Translations under genes and position numbers: made by a program
DNA from: Herbaspirillum sp.
Lineage (GTDB): Bacteria; Pseudomonadota; Gammaproteobacteria; Burkholderiales; Burkholderiaceae_D
Assembly (NCBI GenBank): GCA_028292625.1
Contig: JAQGLY010000047.1
Location: 1-64,000 of the forward strand
Reading direction: 5' to 3'
DNA length: 64,000 bases
Shown here: positions 45,300-55,917 of the stretch, in pieces
Layout of the letters: each line of letters opens with the position of its first letter
Numbering within the stretch: position 1 is the first letter of the stretch
The notes under the pieces: generated by a model
Database searches by the model: none
The model's input: the letters and a program-made list of their open reading frames with translations, nothing else
Told to the model about the DNA's origin: nothing

Positions 45300-47036
45300 A
45301 TGTCCAAAGCCGCTGATATCACCAGCACCTTTTCTGCATCTCCTTCCCGTGAGCGCCTGACATCGCGCACCGGCTGGGCGCTTCTGACGCTGATCGCCGG
45401 CGCTTATCTGCTCCCCGGCATTTTCGGTCACGGGCCGTGGAAGCAGGACGAGACTTATAGCTTCGGCATCATCTGGCACATGATCGAAACCGGCAATTAT
45501 CTGGTGCCGACCAATGCGGGCACGCCGTTCATGGAAAAGCCGCCGCTGTATTACTGGACCGCGGCGGCGTTCGGCATGGCGCTGAAGCCCTGGTTCGGCT
45601 ATGTCGACGGGGCGCGTGTGGCGAGCGTGTTCTTCATGCTGATCGCCTTTGTTTTCGTGGCCTCCAGCGCCCGGCTGGCGTGGAATGAAGACGGCTTTCT
45701 GAACCGGCGCGTGCTGGGCACGCTGGCTTTGTTTGCCGGCAGCGCGGGCATGGTCAAGCATGCGCACGATATGTTTACCGATGTTGCGCTGGTCGCCGGC
45801 GCGGCAATGGCCTTGTACGGTCTGCTGCGGATCGCGATGAACCAACAGGCCGGAATGCCCAGAATCTCGGCGGCGCTCTGGTTGGGCTTGGGGGTCGGCA
45901 TTGCCCAGATGTCGAAAGGCTTGTTTATGCCGATCATTTATGCCGGCGCCGCGTTCTGGGCCGGCATCCTGATCAGGGAATGCCGTTCGCGTTCTTATCT
46001 GCGCATGGTCATGATCGCGGTGACGGCGGCGTTGCCGTTTTTTCTGATCTGGCCAACGTTGCTGGCGCAGTATTCGATGCCTTTGTTCATGGAGTGGTTC
46101 TGGGATAACAACGTCGGGCGCTTTCTGGGGTTTTCGGTACGCCACCTGGGCTCCGAAAACGATACCGCGGTCGTAATGCGTGCGCTGATCGGATTCGCAT
46201 TGCCGGGCGCGCCGCTGGCGCTGCTGGCCGTGGCCGGCGGTGACTGGCGCCACATGCAGTCGCCACGGGTGGCGATACCGCTGATCGTTACCGTCATTTC
46301 GCTTATCGTGCTGGAGATATCCGCGACGGCCCGCCAGCTCTATCTGCTGCCGCTGATCCTGCCGCTGTGCCTGCTCGGCGGCAGGGCGGTGGATAAGTTG
46401 CCGGATCGGGCCGCGGCAGGCTGGGATTGGTTTTCGCGGATCTTTTTCGGCGCGTTGACGCTGCTGGTCTGGATCGCCTTTTGCACCATGCTGATGCCGG
46501 TCGAGTACCGTCAATGGCTGGCGCCGCTGGGAGCCTGGCTGCCGCTCGACTTCAAGATGCCGCCGCAGCCGCTGGCGCTGGCCGGCGCCGGGGGAATCAG
46601 CCTGGGCTGGCTGCTGGCTCTGCCGTATTTGACGGCGGCGGGTAAATGGCGCGGCGCGTTCAGCTGGTTCGGCGGGATCACGGTGATGTGGGGCGTGACC
46701 TTTACGCTGCTGTTGCCATGGATCGATTATGCCAAGAGTTATGAATACAGCTACAGCCGGTTGACCGCGCAACTGGCGGCGCCGGCATGGCGCGCCGATG
46801 ATTGCATGGCCAGCATCCGGCTGGGCGAATCGGAAGCGCCGATGCTGCAGTACTACGCCGGTATATTGCATCAGCCGGTGGCCGCCGCGTCCGATACCCG
46901 GTGCCGCTGGCTGATTGCGCCCGGCGCATCGGCCGCGCCCGCCGGCTGGAAACTGTTCTGGGAGGACGGGCGCGACGGCGATCATCCGGCCGCGCGGCGC
47001 AAGGTGTATCTGCGCCTGCCGCCCGCGGCAAAGTAA
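45300..47036 (+). CDS. GT-C family membrane glycosyltransferase (ArnT-like)
   Basis: A 578-residue polytopic membrane protein of the dolichol-phosphate-mannosyltransferase/ArnT class. Typical elements are the acidic first loop HGPWKQDETYSFGI, the motif GTPFMEKPPLYYW and FVKHAHDMF-like AGMVKHAHDMFTDVAL. About 12 helices are followed by a soluble C-terminal domain (from about 480). It should transfer a lipid-linked sugar to lipid A or another periplasmic acceptor. ATG 45300 is used; an in-frame TTG at 45258 is an alternative. It precedes uvrA on the same strand. Confidence 0.87.
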   Translation: MSKAADITSTFSASPSRERLTSRTGWALLTLIAGAYLLPGIFGHGPWKQDETYSFGIIWHMIETGNYLVPTNAGTPFMEKPPLYYWTAAAFGMALKPWFGYVDGARVASVFFMLIAFVFVASSARLAWNEDGFLNRRVLGTLALFAGSAGMVKHAHDMFTDVALVAGAAMALYGLLRIAMNQQAGMPRISAALWLGLGVGIAQMSKGLFMPIIYAGAAFWAGILIRECRSRSYLRMVMIAVTAALPFFLIWPTLLAQYSMPLFMEWFWDNNVGRFLGFSVRHLGSENDTAVVMRALIGFALPGAPLALLAVAGGDWRHMQSPRVAIPLIVTVISLIVLEISATARQLYLLPLILPLCLLGGRAVDKLPDRAAAGWDWFSRIFFGALTLLVWIAFCTMLMPVEYRQWLAPLGAWLPLDFKMPPQPLALAGAGGISLGWLLALPYLTAAGKWRGAFSWFGGITVMWGVTFTLLLPWIDYAKSYEYSYSRLTAQLAAPAWRADDCMASIRLGESEAPMLQYYAGILHQPVAAASDTRCRWLIAPGASAAPAGWKLFWEDGRDGDHPAARRKVYLRLPPAAK

Positions 47037-47211
47037 ACGGCTGCGCCGGATGCGCCCGCGGCGCATCCACTGGAACACCCCTGCCGCAACACCGCATTCG
47101 CGGGCGATCATTCCCCCTTCTGCCGCCGCTTGACAGTCCTGCTATAGTGTCAGGTTGTCGGTCCGGCACGACCATTTATCCTGTCGGCGAACCTCACGCT
47201 TGAAAGCATTC

Positions 47212-50067
47212 ATGGAAGAAATTCGCATTCGCGGCGCCCGCACGCATAATCTGAAGAACATCAATCTCGATCTACCGCGCAACAAGCTGATTGTGATCAC
47301 AGGTCTGTCCGGCTCGGGTAAATCGTCGCTGGCCTTCGATACGCTGTATGCCGAAGGTCAGCGGCGCTACGTCGAGTCGCTGTCGTCCTATGCCCGCCAG
47401 TTCCTGCAATTGATGGAAAAGCCGGACGTCGACATGATCGAGGGCCTGTCGCCGGCCATTTCGATCGAACAGAAGGCCACGTCGCACAATCCGCGCTCGA
47501 CCGTCGGCACCGTGACCGAAATCCATGATTATCTGCGGCTGCTGTATGCCCGGGTCGGCACGCCGTATTGCCCGGATCATCCGGAAAATGCGCTGGCGGC
47601 GCAGTCGGTGTCGCAGATGGTCGACGCAGTGCTGGCCTTGCCCGCGGACACCAAACTGATGATCCTGGCGCCGGTAGTGGCCAATCGCAAGGGCGAGCAT
47701 GCCGATCTGTTCGAGCAAATGCAGGCGCAGGGCTTTGTGCGCTTCCGCATTCAGAGCGGCGTCGGCAATGCCAAGGTCTATGATGTCGACGATCTGCCCA
47801 AACTGAAGAAAACCGAAAAACACACCATCGACGTGGTGGTCGACCGCATCAAGGTCAGCGCCGAGCTGAAACAGCGCCTGGCCGAGAGTTTCGAAACCGC
47901 GCTGCGGCTGGCCGACGGCCGCGCGGTGGCGATGGAAATGGACGGCGGCAAGGAACATGTCTATTCCAGCAAATTCGCGTGCACGATCTGCGGTTATTCG
48001 CTGCAGGAGCTGGAGCCGCGTCTGTTCTCGTTCAACAATCCGATGGGCGCCTGCCCGGAATGCGACGGCCTCGGCCATATCGAATTCTTCGATCCGAAAC
48101 GCATCGTCGCTTTTCCCAATCTGTCGCTGGCCAGCGGTGCGGTCAAGGGCTGGGACCGGCGAAATCAGTTTTATTTCCAGATGCTGGGCAATCTGGCCGA
48201 CTTCTATGAGTTCGATCTCGATCTGCCGTTCGATCAATTGCCCGAAAAGGCGCAGCAGGTGGTGCTGTACGGCTCCGGCAAGCAGGCCGTGCCGTTCAGC
48301 TATGTCAACGAGCGCGGCCGTACGGTGGTGCGCGAGCATACCTTCGAAGGCGTAGTCAACAATTTGCAGCGCCGTTATCGCGAAACCGATTCGATGGCGG
48401 TCAAGGAAGAGCTGGCCAAGTTCATCAACGAAAAGGAATGCCCGTCCTGCCACGGCGCGCGGCTGCGCGTGGAAGCGCGTTTCGTCAAGGTCGGCAGCGG
48501 CAAGCAGGAAAGCGCAATCTATGAAGTGTCGGCGCTGCCGCTGCGCCAGACCCTGCGTTTCTTCGAGGAGCTGAAACTGACCGGCGCCAAGCGTGAAATC
48601 GCCGACCGCATCGTCAAGGAAATCGTCTCGCGGCTGACCTTTCTGAATAACGTCGGCCTCGACTATCTGTCGCTGGAGCGCAGCGCCGACACCCTGTCCG
48701 GCGGCGAAGCGCAACGCATCCGGTTGGCGTCGCAGATCGGCTCCGGCCTGACCGGCGTGATGTATGTGCTGGACGAGCCGTCGATCGGCCTGCATCAGCG
48801 CGACAACGACCGCCTGATCGAAACGCTGCGCCATTTGCGCGACATCGGCAACAGCGTGCTGGTGGTGGAACATGACGAAGACGCGATCCGCACCGCCGAT
48901 TATGTGGTCGACATGGGGCTGGGCGCCGGCGTGCACGGCGGCGAAATCATCGCTCAGGGCACGCTGAAGGACATTCTGAAGAACAAGAAATCGCTGACCG
49001 CGCAGTATTTGAACGGCACGCTGCAAATCGCCGTGCCGGCCAAACGCACGGCGGTCGATCTGGAGCGGCAGTTGGTGATCGCCGGCGCGACCGGCAATAA
49101 TCTGAAAGACGTGACGTTCACGCTGCCGGTCGGCCTGCTGACCTGCGTGACCGGCGTTTCCGGTTCGGGCAAATCGACGCTGGTCAACGATACCCTGTAT
49201 CTGGCGGCGTCGCGCCATTTGTACGGATCGCAAGCCGAACCGGCCGCGCATGAATCGGTCGGCGGACTTGAGCATTTCGACAAGGTCATTTCGGTCGATC
49301 AGGCGCCTATCGGCCGTACGCCGCGCTCCAATCCGGCGACCTATACCGGCCTGTTTACGCCGATCCGCGATCTGTTCGCCACAGTGCCCACGGCCAAGGA
49401 ACGCGGCTACAGCGCCGGACGCTTCTCCTTCAACGTCAAGGGCGGCCGCTGCGAAGCTTGCCAGGGCGATGGCGTGATCAAGGTCGAGATGCACTTTCTG
49501 CCCGACGTGTATGTGCCCTGTGACGTCTGCCACGGCAAGCGTTACAATCGTGAGACGCTGGAAGTGCAGTACAAGGGCAAGAACATCACCGAAGTACTGG
49601 GCATGACGGTCGAGGAAGCGTTTGAATTCTTCAAGCCGGTGCCGTTGATCGCGCGCAAATTGCAGACTCTGCTCGATGTGGGCCTCGGCTATATCCGCCT
49701 GGGGCAAAGCGCCACCACCCTGTCGGGCGGCGAAGCGCAGCGCGTCAAGCTGTCTCTGGAATTGTCCAAACGCGACACGGGACGCACGCTGTATATTCTG
49801 GATGAACCGACCACCGGACTGCATTTCCACGATATCGATCTGCTGCTGAAGGTGATCCACAGACTGCGCGACCAGGGCAATACCGTGGTGATCATCGAAC
49901 ACAATCTGGACGTGATCAAAACCGCCGACTGGCTGATCGATCTTGGGCCGGAAGGCGGCGCGGGCGGCGGACGCATCATCGCCACCGGCACGCCGGAGCA
50001 GGTCGCCAAAAATGTGGAAAGCGTGACCGGGAAATACCTCGGTCCGCTGTTGAAAAAGAAAAAATAA
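47212..50067 (+). CDS. uvrA: excinuclease ABC subunit A
   Basis: A 951-residue nucleotide-excision-repair ATPase. Two ABC modules are visible: first Walker [13 protein letters not shown] and signature [19 protein letters not shown]; second [13 protein letters not shown] and [18 protein letters not shown]. Zinc modules are CTIC...CPEC near residues 258-285 and CEACQGDG...CDVCHGKRY near 745-775. The start [20 protein letters not shown] is the standard one, at ATG 47212. It scans DNA damage with UvrB. No clear LexA site was seen upstream. Confidence 0.98.
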   Translation: MEEIRIRGARTHNLKNINLDLPRNKLIVITGLSGSGKSSLAFDTLYAEGQRRYVESLSSYARQFLQLMEKPDVDMIEGLSPAISIEQKATSHNPRSTVGTVTEIHDYLRLLYARVGTPYCPDHPENALAAQSVSQMVDAVLALPADTKLMILAPVVANRKGEHADLFEQMQAQGFVRFRIQSGVGNAKVYDVDDLPKLKKTEKHTIDVVVDRIKVSAELKQRLAESFETALRLADGRAVAMEMDGGKEHVYSSKFACTICGYSLQELEPRLFSFNNPMGACPECDGLGHIEFFDPKRIVAFPNLSLASGAVKGWDRRNQFYFQMLGNLADFYEFDLDLPFDQLPEKAQQVVLYGSGKQAVPFSYVNERGRTVVREHTFEGVVNNLQRRYRETDSMAVKEELAKFINEKECPSCHGARLRVEARFVKVGSGKQESAIYEVSALPLRQTLRFFEELKLTGAKREIADRIVKEIVSRLTFLNNVGLDYLSLERSADTLSGGEAQRIRLASQIGSGLTGVMYVLDEPSIGLHQRDNDRLIETLRHLRDIGNSVLVVEHDEDAIRTADYVVDMGLGAGVHGGEIIAQGTLKDILKNKKSLTAQYLNGTLQIAVPAKRTAVDLERQLVIAGATGNNLKDVTFTLPVGLLTCVTGVSGSGKSTLVNDTLYLAASRHLYGSQAEPAAHESVGGLEHFDKVISVDQAPIGRTPRSNPATYTGLFTPIRDLFATVPTAKERGYSAGRFSFNVKGGRCEACQGDGVIKVEMHFLPDVYVPCDVCHGKRYNRETLEVQYKGKNITEVLGMTVEEAFEFFKPVPLIARKLQTLLDVGLGYIRLGQSATTLSGGEAQRVKLSLELSKRDTGRTLYILDEPTTGLHFHDIDLLLKVIHRLRDQGNTVVIIEHNLDVIKTADWLIDLGPEGGAGGGRIIATGTPEQVAKNVESVTGKYLGPLLKKKK

Positions 50068-50079
50068 GCGGACACTGTC

Positions 50080-50880
50080 ATGGAACTCTCGTCATCTGCG
50101 CACTCATTGGCCCCCTTATCCGCCGAGCAGATCGCCGGCTTCCGCGAGCAAGGTTTTCTGACGCTCAGAAAAATGGTGGCGGCGCAAGATTGCGCGCGCA
50201 TGCAGAGCGTGGCGCTGGACCATTTGCGCCGCGCCGTGCCGCCGCTGGAATACGAAGCCGACGTCGGCTATCCCGGCGCGCCGACCTCGCGCGATAGCGC
50301 CGGCGGCCTGACCGCGCGCCGCTTGCGCGACGCGTATCAGCGCGACGACTGCTATCGGGACTGGGCGCGCGCGCCGCTATTGGTCGGCATGCTGGAGCAG
50401 TTGTTGACCGAACCGGTCTGCGTCACGCTGGCGCATCACAACTGCATCATGACCAAACATCCTCACTTCGGCACCGCGACCGGCTGGCACCGCGATATTC
50501 GTTACTGGTCGTTCGAAAAGCCGGCCCTGATTTCGGTATGGCTGGCGCTGGGGGACGAAAATGCGAATAACGGCGGGCTGCTGTTCATCCCCGGTTCGCA
50601 TCGGCTGACGATACGTCCGGAACAAATGGATGCGCTGGATTTCCTGCGGCCCGAACTGGCCGAGAACCGCGCCCTGTTTGCGCAAGGCCAGGCGCTGTCT
50701 CTGACGGCCGGCGATGTGGTGCTGTTTCACAGCGGGCTGTTTCACGCGGGCGGACCGAACAATACCGAGCAGTTGAAAACCTCGGTGGTGTTCGCGTATC
50801 ACGGCGCCAGCAATACGCCGATCGAAGGCACGCGGTCGGCGGCTTCGCCGGATATTCTGGTGAGTGAAAGCCTGAAGTAA
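50080..50880 (+). CDS. phytanoyl-CoA dioxygenase (PhyH) family protein
   Basis: A 266-residue Fe(II)/2-oxoglutarate oxygenase of the PhyH family. The iron triad is H and D in TGWHRDIRYW plus H in GLFHAGGPNNT; the 2-oxoglutarate arginine is likely in the following strand. LISVWLALGDENANNGGLLF, then IPGSHR, is the family core. It lies 12 bases after uvrA and is probably co-transcribed. The substrate is unknown; a DNA-repair role is not implied. Confidence 0.85.
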   Translation: MELSSSAHSLAPLSAEQIAGFREQGFLTLRKMVAAQDCARMQSVALDHLRRAVPPLEYEADVGYPGAPTSRDSAGGLTARRLRDAYQRDDCYRDWARAPLLVGMLEQLLTEPVCVTLAHHNCIMTKHPHFGTATGWHRDIRYWSFEKPALISVWLALGDENANNGGLLFIPGSHRLTIRPEQMDALDFLRPELAENRALFAQGQALSLTAGDVVLFHSGLFHAGGPNNTEQLKTSVVFAYHGASNTPIEGTRSAASPDILVSESLK

Positions 50881-50890
50881 AGAACAGGCC

Positions 50891-52879
50891 CTAGGACGTC
50901 AGCAGGCGCTGCTCGGCGCGCGCATTGCCTTCGGCCGATCCGCGCAACACCACGATATCGCCCGCCTGCAACACCGTTTCGCCGTTCAATTCCAGCCGGT
51001 TCTTGCCGCGCCGGACGATGGTGACCTCGACATCGAAATCATCCAGCTGCAACGCCGCCAGCGATTGCCCGTTGGCGGCGGCGTCGTCGCTCAGCGTCAC
51101 CGAATTCAAGCGCGCCTCCAGGTGTTCGTTGTCATCCGAATAATCCCCCGCGCCGTGAAAATAGCCGCGCAGCGATGCATATCTTTCGTCGCGCGCCACT
51201 TGCACCCGGTGCAGCACGCGCCGCAGCGGCACGCCCAGCATCACCAGCGCATGCGAGGCCAGCATCAGGCTGCCCTCCAGCAGTTCCGGCACCACCTCCG
51301 AGGCCCCTGCGGCGCGCAATTTATCCAGATCGGTATCGTCGTGGCTGCGCACGATCACCGGCAAGCCGGGCGCCAGCTCGTTGACGTGATGCAGCACCTT
51401 CAGCGCCGACGGGGTGCTGGCGTAAGTCACGATCAGCGCCGACGCGCGATGGATGCCCGCGGCCACCAGCGCCTCGCGCCGCGACGCATCGCCGTACGAT
51501 ACATTGGCGCCCGAAATCTGCGTGTCGCGCACCAGTTCCGGATCCATTTCCAGCGCATGATAGGCGATCCCCTCTTCTTCCAGCAGCTTGGCCAGACGCT
51601 GTCCGCTGCGGCCGAAGCCGGCGATGATCACATGCTTTTCAGCGGTCATCGTGCGCGTCGCCAATTGCGTCAACGCCAGCGATTGCAGCATCCATTCGTT
51701 GGCCGACAATTTCATCACGATCAGGTCCGATTTCGCCAGGATCAACGGCGTGATCAGCATCGACAGCACCATCGACGCCAGAATCGCCTGGACCAGCAGC
51801 GGATCCACCAATTGCAGGCCGCCGGCCTGGCTCAACAGCACGAAACCGAATTCGCCCGCCTGCGCCAGTCCCAGGCCGGTGCGCAAGGCCACGCCGGTCG
51901 ACGCGCCGAAGAGCTTGGCGAGTCCAGTAATCAGCCCGAATTTCAGCAACACCGGTCCGCTCAGCAGCAGCAGCACCAGCGCCCAGTGATCGATCACCAT
52001 GCGGACATTGAGCAGCATGCCGATAGTGATGAAAAACAAGCCCAGCAATACGTCGCGGAAGGATTTGATGTCTTCCTCGACTTGATGCTTGTATTCGGTT
52101 TCCGAAATCAGCATGCCCGCCACGAAGGCGCCCAGCGCCAACGACAGGCCGGCGCGCTCGGTAATCCATGCCGCGCCCAGCGTAATGAGCAGCAGATTGA
52201 GCATGAACAGTTCCTGCGAGCGCCGCTTGACGACGATCTGGAACCAGCCGCGCATCAGCTTGTTGCCGAAAAACAGCAGCAGCGCCAGCACCACCACCGC
52301 CTTGAAACCGGCCCATAACAAGGTATCCGCCAGATTGGCCCGTTGATTGGCCAGCGCCGGCACAATGATCAGCAAGGGCACCAGCGCCAGATCCTGGAAC
52401 AGCAACACGCCGATGATGCGCCGGCCATGCGGCGTTTCCAGCTCCACCCGCTCGGTCAGTATCTTGGATACGATCGCCGTCGACGACATCGCCAGCGCGC
52501 CGCCCAGCGCGAACGACGCCTGCCAGCTGATACTGACGTATTGCGGCAGCAGATAGGCCGCCGCCAGGCCGGACCCCATTGCCGCCAAAATCGTCAGCAA
52601 TACCTGCGCCATCCCCAGGCCGAAGACGATGCGGCGCATCGCCATGAGCTTCGGCAGCGAAAATTCCAGCCCGATCGAGAACATCAGAAACACCACGCCG
52701 TATTCGGCCAGGCCGTGCGTGGCCCGGCTGTCGCCGGTCAAGGCCAGCGCGTCCGGACCGACGACGATGCCGACCACCAGATAACCCAGCATCGGCGGCA
52801 AATTCAGCATGCGGAACGCGACCACTCCCAGTACGGAAGTGGCCAGCAGCAGGAGCGTCAGTTCAAGACCGGAAACCAT
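50891..52879 (-). CDS. Kef-type K+/H+ antiporter with RCK domain
   Basis: A 662-residue CPA2 exchanger: about 12 helices (GLELTLLLLATSVLGVVAFR; LFQDLALVPLLIIVPALANQ), then a cytoplasmic RCK_N NAD-binding domain (HVIIAGFGRSGQRLAKLLEE) and a C-terminal RCK_C (DDFDVEVTIVRRGKNRLELN). It exports potassium or protons under control of nucleotides or glutathione adducts. ATG 52879 gives the homologous start. It is divergent from kdsD, a conserved arrangement in betaproteobacteria. Confidence 0.9.
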   Translation of the reverse strand: MVSGLELTLLLLATSVLGVVAFRMLNLPPMLGYLVVGIVVGPDALALTGDSRATHGLAEYGVVFLMFSIGLEFSLPKLMAMRRIVFGLGMAQVLLTILAAMGSGLAAAYLLPQYVSISWQASFALGGALAMSSTAIVSKILTERVELETPHGRRIIGVLLFQDLALVPLLIIVPALANQRANLADTLLWAGFKAVVVLALLLFFGNKLMRGWFQIVVKRRSQELFMLNLLLITLGAAWITERAGLSLALGAFVAGMLISETEYKHQVEEDIKSFRDVLLGLFFITIGMLLNVRMVIDHWALVLLLLSGPVLLKFGLITGLAKLFGASTGVALRTGLGLAQAGEFGFVLLSQAGGLQLVDPLLVQAILASMVLSMLITPLILAKSDLIVMKLSANEWMLQSLALTQLATRTMTAEKHVIIAGFGRSGQRLAKLLEEEGIAYHALEMDPELVRDTQISGANVSYGDASRREALVAAGIHRASALIVTYASTPSALKVLHHVNELAPGLPVIVRSHDDTDLDKLRAAGASEVVPELLEGSLMLASHALVMLGVPLRRVLHRVQVARDERYASLRGYFHGAGDYSDDNEHLEARLNSVTLSDDAAANGQSLAALQLDDFDVEVTIVRRGKNRLELNGETVLQAGDIVVLRGSAEGNARAEQRLLTS

Positions 52880-52991
52880 GAGCGCAATCGAAAAAGTGAA
52901 ACCTGCAAAAATGCACCACAATAAACGCACAAAAATACAGCGTGGCAATGCTGGCAAGTTTTTTGCTTTGGTATTGGTTTATACTGCGCGG

Positions 52992-54026
52992 ATGAGTGTA
53001 ACCGATGACAAAATCCAGCCGAAAGCTTTTTCTGCCGAAAGTGTCCGCCGCGCAATAATCGTCGCGTGCGAGACGCTTCAAATCGAGGCAGATGCGATTC
53101 TGGCAATGAAACAGCGCCTCGCCGGCGAGGCGGGAAAACCGTTCTCCGAAGCCATTGCGCTATTGATGGACGGCCCGTCCCACGGCCGCGTAGTGGTATC
53201 CGGAATGGGCAAATCCGGCCATATTGCGCGCAAGATCGCCGCCACCTTCGCTTCCACCGGGACCCCGGCGCTGTTCATCCATCCGGCCGAAGCCGCGCAT
53301 GGCGATCTGGGCATGGTCACCCGCGGCGATACGTTTATCGCCATTTCCAATTCCGGCGAGACCGCCGAGCTGATGGCGATCGTGCCGATCATCAAGCGCA
53401 TGGGCGCGACCCTGATCGCGATGACCGGCGACGATACGTCCAGCCTGGCGCAATTGGCGAACGTGCATTTGAACGTCGGCGTGGACAAGGAAGCCTGCAC
53501 GCTGAATCTGGCGCCGACGGCCAGCACCACCGCGGCATTGGCGATGGGCGACGCGCTGGCGGTATCGCTGCTCGACGCGCGCGGCTTCCGCGAAGAAGAT
53601 TTCGCCCGCTCGCATCCGGGCGGCGCGCTGGGGCGGCGCCTGCTGACCCATGTGCGCGACGTGATGCGCAGCGGCGCCGACATCCCGGCGGTCGCACCGC
53701 AAACATCGCTGCACGACGCGCTGCTGGAAATCTCGAACAAGGGCATGGGCATGACCGCCGTGGTCGACGCCGATTTCAAGCCTGTCGGCATCTTTACCGA
53801 CGGCGACTTGCGGCGCCTGATCGGGGAAGGCGAGAATTTTTCGCAGTACAAGATCACCGAGGTGATGCATGCGCAGCCGCGCACGGTCGGTCCCGACCAG
53901 TTGGCGGTGGACGCGGTGCAGGTGATGGAGCGATTCCGCATCAATCAGATGCTGGTGACGGACGCCGACGGCGTGCTGGTCGGCGCGCTGCACATCCACG
54001 ATTTGACCCGCGCCAAGGTGATCTGA
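52992..54026 (+). CDS. kdsD: D-arabinose 5-phosphate isomerase
   Basis: A 344-residue enzyme converting ribulose 5-phosphate to arabinose 5-phosphate, the first step to KDO. An SIS domain (GRVVVSGMGKSGHIARKIAA; SNSGETAEL; ARSHPGGALGRRLL) is followed by two CBS repeats. The ATG at 52992 gives the family N-terminus. A TATACT box ends only six bases before the ATG and no Shine-Dalgarno is present, so the mRNA could be leaderless. It overlaps kdsC by one base. Confidence 0.95.
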   Translation: MSVTDDKIQPKAFSAESVRRAIIVACETLQIEADAILAMKQRLAGEAGKPFSEAIALLMDGPSHGRVVVSGMGKSGHIARKIAATFASTGTPALFIHPAEAAHGDLGMVTRGDTFIAISNSGETAELMAIVPIIKRMGATLIAMTGDDTSSLAQLANVHLNVGVDKEACTLNLAPTASTTAALAMGDALAVSLLDARGFREEDFARSHPGGALGRRLLTHVRDVMRSGADIPAVAPQTSLHDALLEISNKGMGMTAVVDADFKPVGIFTDGDLRRLIGEGENFSQYKITEVMHAQPRTVGPDQLAVDAVQVMERFRINQMLVTDADGVLVGALHIHDLTRAKVI

Positions 54027-54619
54027 TGCCGGATATCAACGACATTCCGGAGCGCGACTTCTCCGATACGGCGGATGCCCCCGCCGCTCATGCGTCGCCG
54101 CAAGCGGTCGAACGCGCCGCGCAGGTCAGGCTGATGATCTTCGACGTCGACGGCGTGCTGACCGACGGCGGCCTGTACTACGGCGCGGAAGGCGAAATCT
54201 TCAAGCGCTTCAACGTGCTCGACGGCCACGGCATCAAGCTGTTGCAGCAATCCGGAGTCGAAACCGCGCTGATCACCGCGCGCCAGTCCGACATCGTGGT
54301 GCAGCGCGCCGCAGGGCTCGGCATCAAGCATGTCCATCAGGGCGCGCACGACAAACGCGCGGTGTACGAACAACTCGCTTCCGGCCTCGGCATTTCCGCC
54401 GCGGAGTGCGGTTTCGTCGGCGACGATGTGATCGATCTGCCGATTCTGATCCGCGTCGGCTTTGCCGCCAGCGTCGCCAACGGCCACGTCGAAGCGCGCC
54501 GCCGCGCGCATTACGTCACCCGCCGCAGCGGCGGCCGCGGCGCGGTGCGCGAATTATGCGATCTGATCCTGCATGCGCAGGGCAATTACGAGGCGGCGCT
54601 GGCGCCGTATCTGGCATGA
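54026..54619 (+). CDS. kdsC: KDO 8-phosphate phosphatase
   Basis: A 197-residue HAD-superfamily phosphatase producing KDO. Motif I is MIFDVDGVLTDG with the nucleophile aspartate; motif II is LITARQS and motif III is GFVGDDVIDLPIL. The N-terminal 34 residues are an Ala/Asp-rich extension. It starts on the last base of the kdsD stop and overlaps lptC by four bases. Confidence 0.95.
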   Translation: MPDINDIPERDFSDTADAPAAHASPQAVERAAQVRLMIFDVDGVLTDGGLYYGAEGEIFKRFNVLDGHGIKLLQQSGVETALITARQSDIVVQRAAGLGIKHVHQGAHDKRAVYEQLASGLGISAAECGFVGDDVIDLPILIRVGFAASVANGHVEARRRAHYVTRRSGGRGAVRELCDLILHAQGNYEAALAPYLA

Positions 54620-55215
54620 TCGACCCCGCCGCTGCGTCGTGGAGGATCCGCACCGCCGTGTTGCTGGCGGTATTGATCGCCGCCGCGCTGGGCAGCTTCT
54701 GGGTGCTGCAGATCATGCATACTCAAAACAATGCGGTGCAAGACCAGCCGCTGAGCAGAAAGCCGGATTATTACGTCGACAATTTCGTCTACGTCAAAAT
54801 GGCGCTCGACGGCACGCCGCGCTATTCGATCACCGGAAAACGCATGGAGCATTTCCCGATCAACGATTCGTTTACCGTCGATACGCCTTTCATCCGGAGC
54901 CTGGACAAAACCAAACCGCCGATGCTGCTGCGCTCGGACCGGGCGCTGATCGAAGACAACAACAGCAAAATCCACATGCGCGGCCATGCGTTCGCCGAGC
55001 GGGATCCGACCGCCAGATCGCAAAAGCTGACGGTCAATTCGGAATACCTGCTGCTGCTGCCGGACGACGACGAAGTGACCAGCGATCAGCCCGTCAAGAT
55101 CATGCTCGGCGAGTCGGTACTCAACGGCGTCGGCATGGTCGCCAATAACGCCAAACTGACGCTCGATCTGCACAGCCGGGTAAATGGAACATATTATGCA
55201 AATCCAAAAAAATAG
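54616..55215 (+). CDS. lptC: LPS export protein LptC
   Basis: A 199-residue inner-membrane protein with one N-terminal helix (TAVLLAVLIAAALGSFWVLQ) and a periplasmic beta-jellyroll (PDYYVDNFVYVKMALDGTPR; LLRSDRALIEDNNSKIHMRG). It passes LPS from LptBFG to LptA. ATGA overlap with kdsC fixes the start. Sequence conservation of LptC is low, but gene order supports the call. Confidence 0.92.
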   Translation: MIDPAAASWRIRTAVLLAVLIAAALGSFWVLQIMHTQNNAVQDQPLSRKPDYYVDNFVYVKMALDGTPRYSITGKRMEHFPINDSFTVDTPFIRSLDKTKPPMLLRSDRALIEDNNSKIHMRGHAFAERDPTARSQKLTVNSEYLLLLPDDDEVTSDQPVKIMLGESVLNGVGMVANNAKLTLDLHSRVNGTYYANPKK

Positions 55216-55274
55216 CGCCGCGCCCGATAGCAACGCCCGCGCGATTCCACTGACACCTCGTGCGTAGGACAACC

Positions 55275-55916
55275 ATGAAACGATTTATTGTTTATCCGCT
55301 GTATCTACTCGCGACGCTGACGACGCTCGCCGCGCTGCCCAACGCCGCCCGCGCGGAAAAGGCCGACTCGGAGAAGCCCAGCGTCATCAATGCCGAGAAA
55401 ATGACTTACGACGACGTGCGGCAAGTCAACACCTTCACTGGCACCGTCGTCATGACCCGCGGCACCCTGATCATGAAAGCCGAAAAAGTGGTCGTCACCA
55501 CAGATCCGGACGGCTATCAATACGCCACGCTGTACGCCGCGCCCGGCAAGCTGGCCACCTTCCGCCAAAAGCGCGACGGCGGCCCGGATCTGTGGATCGA
55601 AGGCGAAGCGGAACGTATCGAATACGACGGCAAAACCGAAATAGCCAAACTGTTTTCGAAGGCGGAAATGCGGCGTCTGGACGGCGTCAAGATCACCGAT
55701 GAGGTCAGGGGCCAATTCATCTCCTACGACAGCCGGGCCGAATACTATTCCGTCAACAATACCGTTAACGGCGACAGCAAGCCCGGCGCCGGCCGCATCA
55801 CAGCGGTGATCCAGCCGCGCGTGCCGCCTCCGCCATCGGCGGCGCCGGCCGCGCCGGCGCCCGCGCCAGGATCCAAGCCCGCCCCGGCCCCGCAAACACC
55901 GGCAAAGGAACCCTGA
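55275..55916 (+). CDS. lptA: LPS transport periplasmic protein LptA
   Basis: A 213-residue protein with a signal peptide ([20 protein letters not shown], cut after AARA) and an OstA-like jellyroll ([40 protein letters not shown]). The C-terminal 35 residues are Pro/Ala-rich and atypical. It bridges LptC to the outer-membrane LptD. AGGA lies before ATG 55275. It is 1 base before lptB. Confidence 0.94.
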   Translation: MKRFIVYPLYLLATLTTLAALPNAARAEKADSEKPSVINAEKMTYDDVRQVNTFTGTVVMTRGTLIMKAEKVVVTTDPDGYQYATLYAAPGKLATFRQKRDGGPDLWIEGEAERIEYDGKTEIAKLFSKAEMRRLDGVKITDEVRGQFISYDSRAEYYSVNNTVNGDSKPGAGRITAVIQPRVPPPPSAAPAAPAPAPGSKPAPAPQTPAKEP

Positions 55917-55917
55917 C

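Noticed and set aside
45279..47111. Long open frame antisense to the GT-C glycosyltransferase
   Set aside because: Arg/Gln-rich shadow of a membrane protein gene; the sense protein has proper GT-C motifs.
47130..47148. TTGACA and TATAGT boxes before uvrA as a sigma-70 promoter
   Set aside because: The spacing is only seven bases, not about 17, and no SOS box is visible.
47272..49902. Long open frame antisense to uvrA
   Set aside because: It is a codon-bias shadow: the sense strand is unmistakable UvrA, and the antisense translation is low-complexity His/Arg/Gln-rich with no family motifs.
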